From an uncultured Aeromonadales bacterium (GTDB lineage Bacteria; Pseudomonadota; Gammaproteobacteria; Enterobacterales; Succinivibrionaceae), in the NCBI GenBank assembly GCA_902796095.1, contig CADBNP010000177.1, forward strand, positions 1 to 5,333: 5,333 nt of DNA, read 5' to 3'. Positions 1 through 5,333 of the stretch are shown one piece after another (positions within the stretch are counted from its first letter, which is position 1; every line of letters begins with the position of its first letter). A program made the translations under genes and the position numbers. The notes below the pieces were generated by a model. That model did no database searches, had not been told where the DNA came from, and saw nothing but the letters and a program-made list of their open reading frames with translations.

Positions 1-2329
1 AGAACTGATCAAGGAACTGGAGCATTACAGTCCTCTGCAGATTGAGTTTTCCTTCACTTCCGATTACGTCAAGCTTTTCCCTGTAGCGATTAACAGCCAT
101 TTCAGATATTTTGGCACATAGATCACTCTCACTGAAAAGTTTGTTTTCCTTCAGCCAGTCTTCAACCGGAGGATCAAGGATAAAATCCTTCATGAGCTGA
201 GCTTTGAGACCGTTGATATCCCAGGTCTCCACAACCGAGTTAGGAACCACATACTGACAGATCACATTGTTCATGACATCAGATATGATCTGTTCAACCT
301 CCGGATCCAGAGCATCAGCCTCAAGAAGAGAATTACGGAACTCATATATGTTCTTGCGCTGCTCATTTGCAACATTGTCGAACTCAAGAAGATTTTTTCG
401 CATATCAAAGTTGCGTTCTTCTACCTTGCGCTGCGCATTCTCAATGGCACGGGTAACAAAGCGATGTTCTATTGACTCGCCCGGCTTCATTCCGGAACGT
501 TTGAAAAGATTTCTGATCTTGTCAGTATTGATAAAAATTCTGAGCAAATTATCATCAAGAGAAAGATAAAATCTGGATGAACCCGGATCACCCTGACGGC
601 CGGAACGACCGCGAAGCTGATTATCAATACGTCTGGACTCGTGACGCTCGGTTCCTATGATGTGAAGACCTCCGGCCGCAACGACCGCATCGTGTCGTTT
701 CTGCCAGTCAGCCTTAATTGCAGATATCTGCTCATCAGTAGGATTCTCCAGTGCATCAATCTCCGCCTGGAAATTACCACCCAGTACTATATCAGTACCG
801 CGACCTGCCATATTGGTGGCAATGGTAACTCTTGAAGGAGCACCGGCCTGTGCGACTATCAGAGCTTCCTTATCATGAAACTTCGCATTAAGAACACTGT
901 GCTCTATATTTTTAGCTTTAAGAAAGTTTGAAAGCTTTTCCGAATTTTCAATTGATATCGTTCCGACTAGAACTGGACGACCTTCATTTACCTTCTCTTC
1001 AATATCACTTACAATAGCCTGATATTTGTCAGCATCATCCATGAAAACCAGATCCTGGTAGTCATTACGGATCATAGGACGGTTGGTTGGAATTACAACC
1101 GTGTTCAGACCGTAGATCTGCTGAAATTCAAAAGCCTCAGTATCAGCTGTACCTGTCATGCCTGCCAGTTTTTCGTATAAGCGAAAGTAATTCTGGAAGG
1201 TTATGGATGCCAGTGTCTGGTTCTCATTCTGTATCTGAACGCCTTCCTTGGCCTCTATTGCCTGATGAAGTCCGTCAGACCAGCGGCGACCCACCATGGT
1301 TCTGCCTGTATGTTCATCGACAATAAGAATTTCACCGTTCTTTACTATGTAGTCGATATCACGCTTGAACAGTGTATGCGCACGAAGACAGGCGATCACA
1401 TGATGAAGAAGCTGAATATTCTTATAGTCATAAAGTTTTTCATCTTCAGGAAGCAGACCTTCCTTATGCAGAAGTTCTTCAACATACACCTGACCGTTCT
1501 CAGTCAGATAAACCTGTCTGAATTTTTCATCAATAGTAAAATGTCCGTCACCTGTATAGGTATCAGAATCCTCCTTGTCCTGCTTCTTAAGGTTAGGAAT
1601 AATTCTGTTCACTGCTCTGTACAGTTCTGTTGCATCATTCGCAGCACCTGAAATAATGAGAGGTGTTCTGGCCTCGTCAATAAGAACCGAGTCAACCTCA
1701 TCAACAAGTGCATAATAAAGATCCCGCTGAACTCTGCCCTCTTTGGAGTAAGCCATATTGTCGCGAAGATAGTCAAAACCGAACTCATTATTTGTTCCGT
1801 AAGTGATATCTGCAGCGTAAACCTTCTGTTTTTCCTCTGTGCTTATACCTGCAAGATTGCAGCTGACAGTCATACCGAGAAAATTAAACAGTTTGCTCGA
1901 CCAGTCGGCATCACGTTTGGCCAGATAATCATTTACCGTAACAATGTGCACACCGCGACCGGTCAGAGCATTCAGATAAGCAGGAAGAGTTGACGTAAGA
2001 GTTTTACCCTCGCCTGTTCTCATTTCTGCGATCTGATCTGAGTTAAGCACTATACCGCCCATCATCTGCACATCAAAATGGCGCATTCCGTAGACACGCT
2101 TTGAAACTTCTCTTACTACAGCAAAGGCGTCAGGCAGAATATCCTCAAGACTTTTTCCGTTCTCCAGTTCCTTTTTGAAAAAAGGAGTCATTGCTCCAAG
2201 TTCTTCGTCAGAAAACTTCTCATATTTTGGTTCAAGACTGTTGATAAGATCCACAGTTTTACGAAGACGCTTCAGTGTTCTTTCATTTGAACTGCCGAAG
2301 ATTTTCGTGAAGATACTCATTATTGACAT
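1..2329 (-). CDS. secA: Protein translocase ATPase subunit SecA (partial, C-terminus beyond window)
   Basis: SecA is the cytoplasmic and peripheral-membrane ATPase that pushes unfolded preproteins through the SecYEG channel. About 776 codons are present; the E. coli protein has 901, so the end of the helical scaffold/two-helix finger region, the C-terminal linker and any zinc-binding tail lie outside. The frame reads without a break. Visible motifs: Walker A MRTGEGKT at residues 103-110, NDYLAKRD near 130, Walker B DEVD at 210-213, the VDEHTGRTM segment near 337-345, [14 protein letters not shown] near 391-404, [15 protein letters not shown] near 502-516, and the helicase motif VI region [11 protein letters not shown] at 569-579. 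Alignment with E. coli SecA is nearly gap-free. The start at 2329 gives Walker A one residue later than in E. coli and has a GGA nine bases upstream; ATG at 2320 (residue 4) is the alternative. It lies 186 bp after lpxC, with a terminator between, so it probably has its own promoter. No secM-like gene precedes it. Confidence 0.98.
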   Translation of the reverse strand, partial: MSIMSIFTKIFGSSNERTLKRLRKTVDLINSLEPKYEKFSDEELGAMTPFFKKELENGKSLEDILPDAFAVVREVSKRVYGMRHFDVQMMGGIVLNSDQIAEMRTGEGKTLTSTLPAYLNALTGRGVHIVTVNDYLAKRDADWSSKLFNFLGMTVSCNLAGISTEEKQKVYAADITYGTNNEFGFDYLRDNMAYSKEGRVQRDLYYALVDEVDSVLIDEARTPLIISGAANDATELYRAVNRIIPNLKKQDKEDSDTYTGDGHFTIDEKFRQVYLTENGQVYVEELLHKEGLLPEDEKLYDYKNIQLLHHVIACLRAHTLFKRDIDYIVKNGEILIVDEHTGRTMVGRRWSDGLHQAIEAKEGVQIQNENQTLASITFQNYFRLYEKLAGMTGTADTEAFEFQQIYGLNTVVIPTNRPMIRNDYQDLVFMDDADKYQAIVSDIEEKVNEGRPVLVGTISIENSEKLSNFLKAKNIEHSVLNAKFHDKEALIVAQAGAPSRVTIATNMAGRGTDIVLGGNFQAEIDALENPTDEQISAIKADWQKRHDAVVAAGGLHIIGTERHESRRIDNQLRGRSGRQGDPGSSRFYLSLDDNLLRIFINTDKIRNLFKRSGMKPGESIEHRFVTRAIENAQRKVEERNFDMRKNLLEFDNVANEQRKNIYEFRNSLLEADALDPEVEQIISDVMNNVICQYVVPNSVVETWDINGLKAQLMKDFILDPPVEDWLKENKLFSESDLCAKISEMAVNRYREKLDVIGSEGKLNLQRTVMLQFLDQF

Positions 2330-2338
2330 TTAAAATAA

Positions 2339-2341
2339 TCC
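2339..2341 (-). promoter_or_regulatory. Weak Shine-Dalgarno (GGA) of secA
   Basis: A GGA triplet lies nine bases upstream of the ATG at 2329, in an otherwise A/T-rich leader. It favours 2329 over the ATG at 2320. It is much weaker than the GAGG sites of ftsZ and lpxC, so secA initiation may be modest or depend on the unstructured A/T-rich context. Confidence 0.5.
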
Positions 2342-2412
2342 ATTAAATTTAACGATAACCGTATTTTACAACAAATCGGATGATGTTTGGACTGCAAGCA
2401 GAACTCTAAGAG

Positions 2413-2440
2413 AATATATGGGCGTTTTGCAAAAAATCAA
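2413..2440 (-). promoter_or_regulatory. Probable sigma-70-type promoter for secA
   Basis: On the minus strand a -35-like TTGATT (2440-2435) is separated by 16 bases from a -10-like TATATT (2418-2413). They match the consensus at four and five of six positions. Transcription would begin near 2406, giving a leader of about 77 nt before secA. The position just past the lpxC terminator supports a separate secA transcript. This is inferred by eye. Confidence 0.5.
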
Positions 2441-2468
2441 ATCATGGCAAATCTGCCGGATCTGCATG

Positions 2469-2492
2469 AAAAATGCCGGCATATGCCGGCAT
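2469..2492 (-). terminator. Intrinsic terminator downstream of lpxC
   Basis: Two tandem copies of the self-complementary decamer ATGCCGGCAT (2473-2492) make a perfect 20-base palindrome. As RNA on the minus strand it can fold into an 8-bp GC-rich stem with an ATAT loop, followed directly by a short U run (2473-2469). It begins 23 bases after the lpxC stop codon, the expected place for a rho-independent terminator ending the ftsZ-lpxC transcript. The U run is short (five), so read-through into secA is possible. On the plus strand no U tract follows the palindrome, so it is directional. Confidence 0.8.
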
Positions 2493-2515
2493 AATAATCT
2501 TACTTATACTTCAGA

Positions 2516-3448
2516 TTAAACGTTTGCAAGCCCGAGCGGCGCAAGGAAAGACAGAGAGGATTTTCTTTCCGGCACAGTCTCGTCAAAGGTTACAGTTTCG
2601 TAGCAGTCAGCATGGGAAAGAAGCTCCCTCAGCATCATGTTGTTCAGATGATGACCTGTCTTATGAGCTGAAAATTTTCCAAGAATGGTACGGTTGGACA
2701 TGTACAGATCTCCAATCGCATCCAGCAGCTTATGCTTTACAAACTCATCATCGTAACGCAAACCTTCCTCATTGACTACGCTGTAGTCATCAAGGACGAT
2801 GGCATTATCAAGAGAACCGCCGAGGGCAAGATTATGAGCATGCATAAACTCAACATCCTTCAGAAAACAGAAAGTTCTGGCTTTCGATATTTCATCTCTG
2901 AAGAGTTCACCGCTGAAGCTGATATCAATATGCTGATTTGTTGATTCAATTGCCGGATGCTTAAAATCTACTGTAAGGGACATCTGCAGACCGCGGGCAC
3001 TCGGCTCAAGCATTGCCCATTTGTCTCCGTCCTGAACTCTGATAGGCTTTGTAACCTTTATGAATTCCTTGGGAGCATGCAGTTCCTTTACCCCAACTGC
3101 AGAAATCTGGTAAATAAACGGATAGGCGCTGCCATCCATTACAGGGATTTCAGGGGCATCAACATCAATATAAAGGTTGTCAATTCCAAGAGCAAAAAGA
3201 GCTGCCGACAGATGTTCAACAGTCGAAATACGCACCCCATCCTCATTGACCAGAGCCGTGCACAGCTGTGTATCCCTTACGGCATCCGCAGTACATTTGA
3301 ACTGCACATTAGGACTGATATCAGTTCTTGTGTATATCAAACCGGTTCCTGCAGGTGCCGGACGAAGAGTCGCGGTAACCTTATGACCGGAATGCAAACC
3401 AATACCCACAACCTTGATAGTCTTTTGAATAGTACGCTGCATAATCAT
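2516..3448 (-). CDS. lpxC: UDP-3-O-acyl-N-acetylglucosamine deacetylase LpxC
   Basis: LpxC is the cytosolic zinc-dependent enzyme that deacetylates UDP-3-O-(3-hydroxyacyl)-GlcNAc, the committed step of lipid A synthesis. The product is 310 aa; E. coli has 305. Visible features are the VGIGLHSG N-terminal motif (residues 14-21), RISTVEHL with catalytic Glu78 and zinc ligand His79, [11 protein letters not shown] near 98-108, [10 protein letters not shown] with zinc ligands His239 and Asp243, and KTGHHLNN with catalytic His266. The last three are the counterparts of E. coli H238, D242 and H265, shifted by a one-residue insertion. The ATG at 3448 is chosen because GAGG lies eight bases upstream and it places Glu78/His79 exactly as in E. 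coli; an in-frame GTG at 3481 and ATGs at 3454 and 3442 are less likely. The tail [12 protein letters not shown] is nonpolar, like the E. coli FtsH degradation tag. The gene lies 65 bp after ftsZ and is followed by a terminator. Confidence 0.98.
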   Translation of the reverse strand: MIMQRTIQKTIKVVGIGLHSGHKVTATLRPAPAGTGLIYTRTDISPNVQFKCTADAVRDTQLCTALVNEDGVRISTVEHLSAALFALGIDNLYIDVDAPEIPVMDGSAYPFIYQISAVGVKELHAPKEFIKVTKPIRVQDGDKWAMLEPSARGLQMSLTVDFKHPAIESTNQHIDISFSGELFRDEISKARTFCFLKDVEFMHAHNLALGGSLDNAIVLDDYSVVNEEGLRYDDEFVKHKLLDAIGDLYMSNRTILGKFSAHKTGHHLNNMMLRELLSHADCYETVTFDETVPERKSSLSFLAPLGLANV

Positions 3449-3456
3449 GACCATAA

Positions 3457-3460
3457 CCTC
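3457..3460 (-). promoter_or_regulatory. Shine-Dalgarno (GAGG) deciding the lpxC start
   Basis: GAGG on the minus strand is eight bases before the ATG at 3448 and only two bases before the ATG at 3454. The GTG at 3481 lies upstream of it and has no purine-rich site of its own. This spacing is the main DNA evidence for starting LpxC at MIMQRT, matching MIKQRT of E. coli. Confidence 0.8.
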
Positions 3461-3471
3461 ATTTTTTGATA

Positions 3472-3501
3472 ATTCTATCACATTTTTTATAAATGGGATA
3501 A
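3472..3501 (-). promoter_or_regulatory. Possible extended -10 promoter for lpxC
   Basis: In the ftsZ-lpxC gap the minus strand has TGATAGAAT (3480-3472): a TAGAAT -10 box, five of six to consensus, with the TGn extension. Upstream is only a poor -35 (TTATCC, 18-base spacing). A start near 3465 would leave a short leader with the GAGG site and would exclude the upstream GTG as start codon. An lpxC promoter in this position is known in E. coli; here it is inferred from A/T-rich sequence where chance matches are common. Confidence 0.35.
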
Positions 3502-3513
3502 ATTATCTAAAAT

Positions 3514-4737
3514 TTAATCTGCCTGTTTTCTGAAGAACGCCGGTGTATCCAGAGACTGATCCTCATGAGAGAAGCCTCCCATACCGGAACCAATGCCGTC
3601 CTGAATAAAAGGAGAGGCATCACCAATCATTTCCTCAGGATTGATATCAATCACAGTTGAGGCAGGCTCCAGCACCTTCAGCTGAACCGTATTATTTTCA
3701 CCCTTTCTTCCAACGCCGGTTGCTATCACGGTGACTCTGATTTCACCTTCCGGCACATCTGAGCCATCCTTATCAGCAAGAGATATTTCGTCGTTTGGAG
3801 AAGATGTATACGCTATGCCTGTAATAATTTCAGCACTTGGATCCGCATACCCCTGAACAGTGTTGTTGATATATTCCATCTCCTCCATGCTGATGTTGGC
3901 AGGAGCCTCTATGTTAAGAAATACTGAGCGTGCACCCTTCAAATCAATATCATCAAGCAGCGGGCATACAATAGCCTGCTGAACCGCATCCTGAGCTCTC
4001 TCCGCACCGCGGCCGACACCGATGCCGATAATCGCATTGCCGCCGTTTTCCATACACCTCTTCAAATCATTGAAATCCAGATTTATTACACCGTCATTGA
4101 GAAGAGAACCGGAAATACCCTTGACAGCCTTCAGCAAAACATCGTTTGCCTCTGCAAATGCGTTAAGCACGGTAACTTTTTTACCGAGAACCTTAAGCAG
4201 TTTGTCATTCGGTATAACAATCAGGGTATCAGCGTACTGTGCAAGTTCCTTAATACCCTGCTCCGCGTGCTCTGCACGCTTTTTTCCCTCATAGGAAAAA
4301 GGTTTGGTAACAATTGCAATGGACAGAATACCAAGTTCCTTGGCAACCTGAGCCACAACAGGAGCACCGCCTGTACCTGTACCGCCGCCCTCACCTGCAG
4401 TAATGAATATTATGTGGTTACCCATCAGAGCGTCACGGATTTTATCAATATCCTCCTCAGCTGCAGCCTTGCCCTTGGTAGGATCCGCACCGCATCCCAG
4501 ACCTCCGGTCATTTTGCTGCCAATCTGAACCTTGACATCAGCCTGAGTCTTGTTAAGAGCCTGAGCATCGGTATTTATACACAGCGTCTTTACGGAATCA
4601 ATATTTGATCTGGCCATATGCGAAACTGCGTTTCCACCGCCACCGCCGATACCGACAACGATCATGGAAGGACGAAAACTGGTTGTTTCCGTACTGACTT
4701 CTTCAGGAGGAGTAACCTCAACACCCATAATACCCAT
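3514..4737 (-). CDS. ftsZ: Cell division GTPase FtsZ
   Basis: FtsZ is the tubulin-like GTPase that polymerises at midcell into the Z ring and recruits the divisome. The protein is 407 aa (E. coli 383). Features in order: a short variable N-terminus (1-24), the glycine loop GIGGGGGNAV (29-38), NTDAQAL (55-61), the T3 loop GLGCGADP (79-86), the tubulin signature GGGTGTG (117-123), PNDKLLKVLG (176-185), the T7 catalytic-loop pattern NLDFND with Asn219, Asp221 and Asp224, IRVTVIATGVG (333-343), a flexible linker (~344-396), and the C-terminal peptide DTPAFFRKQAD (397-407) that in E. coli binds FtsA and ZipA. The ATG at 4737 has GAGG nine bases upstream; an ATG three codons later is poorly spaced. 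Oddities are substitutions in the T3 and T4 loops and a ~16-residue insertion around 312-330. It follows ftsA by 33 bp and is probably cotranscribed with it. Confidence 0.99.
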   Translation of the reverse strand: MGIMGVEVTPPEEVSTETTSFRPSMIVVGIGGGGGNAVSHMARSNIDSVKTLCINTDAQALNKTQADVKVQIGSKMTGGLGCGADPTKGKAAAEEDIDKIRDALMGNHIIFITAGEGGGTGTGGAPVVAQVAKELGILSIAIVTKPFSYEGKKRAEHAEQGIKELAQYADTLIVIPNDKLLKVLGKKVTVLNAFAEANDVLLKAVKGISGSLLNDGVINLDFNDLKRCMENGGNAIIGIGVGRGAERAQDAVQQAIVCPLLDDIDLKGARSVFLNIEAPANISMEEMEYINNTVQGYADPSAEIITGIAYTSSPNDEISLADKDGSDVPEGEIRVTVIATGVGRKGENNTVQLKVLEPASTVIDINPEEMIGDASPFIQDGIGSGMGGFSHEDQSLDTPAFFRKQAD

Positions 4738-4746
4738 AATTAAAAA

Positions 4747-4750
4747 CCTC
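4747..4750 (-). promoter_or_regulatory. Shine-Dalgarno (GAGG) of ftsZ
   Basis: A purine-rich AGAGAGAGG stretch on the minus strand ends in GAGG nine bases before the ATG at 4737. This fits efficient translation of an abundant protein. The 33-bp ftsA-ftsZ gap has no visible terminator or convincing promoter, so ftsZ transcription probably comes from upstream, beyond or within ftsA. Confidence 0.8.
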
Positions 4751-4770
4751 TCTCTAAAAACTTTTGGCGA

Positions 4771-5333
4771 CTAATAATTTTCTTTGATTTTCTGCCACAG
4801 CAGCTTAAATATATTCGTGATCGGCTTACCGCTGTTTCTGGTGCCATACTCGGTATATTCAGAATGCTGGCTTCCGCGGATCAGCAGTCCTACAGCGGTG
4901 GAAAACTCAGGTTTATTGACACTTGCAGTAAGTCCCAGGGTAAGTGACGGCTTTCCGATCCTGACCTGGCAGCTGAACACGCTTTTTGCAAGACTGAGAA
5001 GACCTTTAATATTAGATCCGCCGCCGGTCATTACTATTCCCGCACCGAGCTGAAGTTTTTTACCTTCCATCTGCATTCTGGAACGGACATTTTTTATTTC
5101 ATTGTTGATCAGTTCCAGAAGTTCTGCATACCTGGAACTTAAAACCTGGGACACCGTCTCCAAGTTAAGGCTCAGATCCTCGTCTCCGCTTACCGATTTG
5201 ATCACGACCTGCTGGTTTTTGTCGCGATATTCATCCAGATCAACTGTTCCGTACTGAAGTTTCAGTTTTTCTGCAACCTGAAACGGTGTACTGAAGGTTG
5301 TAGCCACGTCCTTGGTAGCATAATATCCTGCAT
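4771..5333 (-). CDS. ftsA: Cell division protein FtsA (partial, C-terminal part)
   Basis: FtsA is an actin-like ATPase that anchors FtsZ filaments to the inner membrane and helps recruit later divisome proteins. About 186 codons are visible; E. coli FtsA is 420 aa, so roughly the C-terminal 44% is present. The frame stays open to the right edge. It begins AGYYATKDVATTFSTP, matching AGNVVTSDIAYAFGTP in E. coli, so the in-frame GTG at 5307 is internal and not a start. Later landmarks are GAGIVMTGGGSNIKGL, the nucleotide-binding glycine motif of the actin/Hsp70 fold; QVRIGKP; and FSTAVGLL. The end, ITNIFKLLWQKIKENY, is an amphipathic helix rich in hydrophobic and lysine residues, as expected for the membrane-targeting sequence. 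The stop is TAG. ftsZ follows 33 bp later. Confidence 0.97.
   Translation of the reverse strand, partial: AGYYATKDVATTFSTPFQVAEKLKLQYGTVDLDEYRDKNQQVVIKSVSGDEDLSLNLETVSQVLSSRYAELLELINNEIKNVRSRMQMEGKKLQLGAGIVMTGGGSNIKGLLSLAKSVFSCQVRIGKPSLTLGLTASVNKPEFSTAVGLLIRGSQHSEYTEYGTRNSGKPITNIFKLLWQKIKENY

Noticed and set aside
267..1651. Plus-strand open frames opposite secA (267-569, 641-835, 1087-1326, 1265-1651)
   Set aside because: All are antisense to an unbroken, highly conserved SecA frame and show low-complexity or unrelated composition.
2363..2368. TAAAAT as a second -10 box for secA
   Set aside because: No acceptable -35 lies 16-18 bases upstream; the TTGCAG candidate is 23 bases away.
2473..2775. 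Plus-strand open frame of 100 codons starting MPAYAG
   Set aside because: It starts in the terminator palindrome and runs antisense through the lpxC 3' end, where the minus frame encodes a clearly homologous protein. It has no recognisable domain.
2732..3469. Plus-strand open frames opposite lpxC, including one of 170 codons (2957-3469)
   Set aside because: LpxC on the minus strand explains this DNA with all catalytic residues in place; the plus frames show no family resemblance.
3449..3481. Longer LpxC starting at the GTG at 3481 (11 extra residues)
   Set aside because: It has no Shine-Dalgarno and the extra residues have no counterpart in E. coli LpxC. The ATG at 3448 has an ideally spaced GAGG and preserves the Glu78/His79 numbering.
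4022..5053. Plus-strand open frames opposite ftsZ and ftsA (4022-4294, 4267-4608, 4784-5053)
   Set aside because: They are antisense shadows of conserved genes.
4771..5307. A 178-codon gene starting at GTG 5307
   Set aside because: The FtsA frame continues upstream to the window edge and homology continues through it, so the GTG is an internal valine.
1..5333. tRNA, rRNA, CRISPR array, insertion sequence or phage-like genes
   Set aside because: Nearly all of the window is coding for four conserved housekeeping genes. No repeat arrays, transposase motifs or tRNA-like folds were seen.

Overview
The window carries part of the conserved bacterial division and cell-wall (dcw) cluster and the genes that follow it, all on the minus strand. 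In the direction of transcription (right to left) these are the 3' part of ftsA, complete ftsZ, complete lpxC, and the first ~776 codons of secA. The order ftsA-ftsZ-lpxC-secA is typical of Gammaproteobacteria. LpxC indicates an outer membrane with lipid A. The proteins align almost colinearly with those of E. coli but differ at many positions. GC content looks moderate, and there is no secM between lpxC and secA. A gammaproteobacterium outside the Enterobacteriaceae fits; a gut anaerobe such as a member of the Succinivibrionaceae is possible, but that is a guess, not shown by the sequence.

Layout: 5333-4771 is ftsA (C-terminal ~186 codons, 5' end outside the window). After a 33-bp gap comes ftsZ (4737-3514, 407 aa). 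A 65-bp gap holds a possible lpxC promoter and a clear ribosome binding site. lpxC follows (3448-2516, 310 aa, start revised from an upstream GTG). A 186-bp intergenic region then holds a strong intrinsic terminator just after lpxC, a good sigma-70-like promoter and a weak Shine-Dalgarno for secA. secA runs from 2329 off the left edge. No real gene was found on the plus strand; its open frames are antisense shadows. The longest gene-free stretch is the 186-bp lpxC-secA gap.

How the genes work together: FtsZ polymerises into the Z ring, FtsA tethers it to the inner membrane, LpxC commits precursor to lipid A for the outer membrane, and SecA drives protein export. The cluster therefore couples division, envelope growth and secretion. 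The terminator and promoter suggest that secA is a separate transcription unit here.

This is a core housekeeping region. I found no undescribed system. The points most worth checking are unusual residues in the FtsZ nucleotide-binding loops, a ~16-residue insertion in the FtsZ C-terminal domain, and the regulatory architecture of the secM-less lpxC-secA gap.
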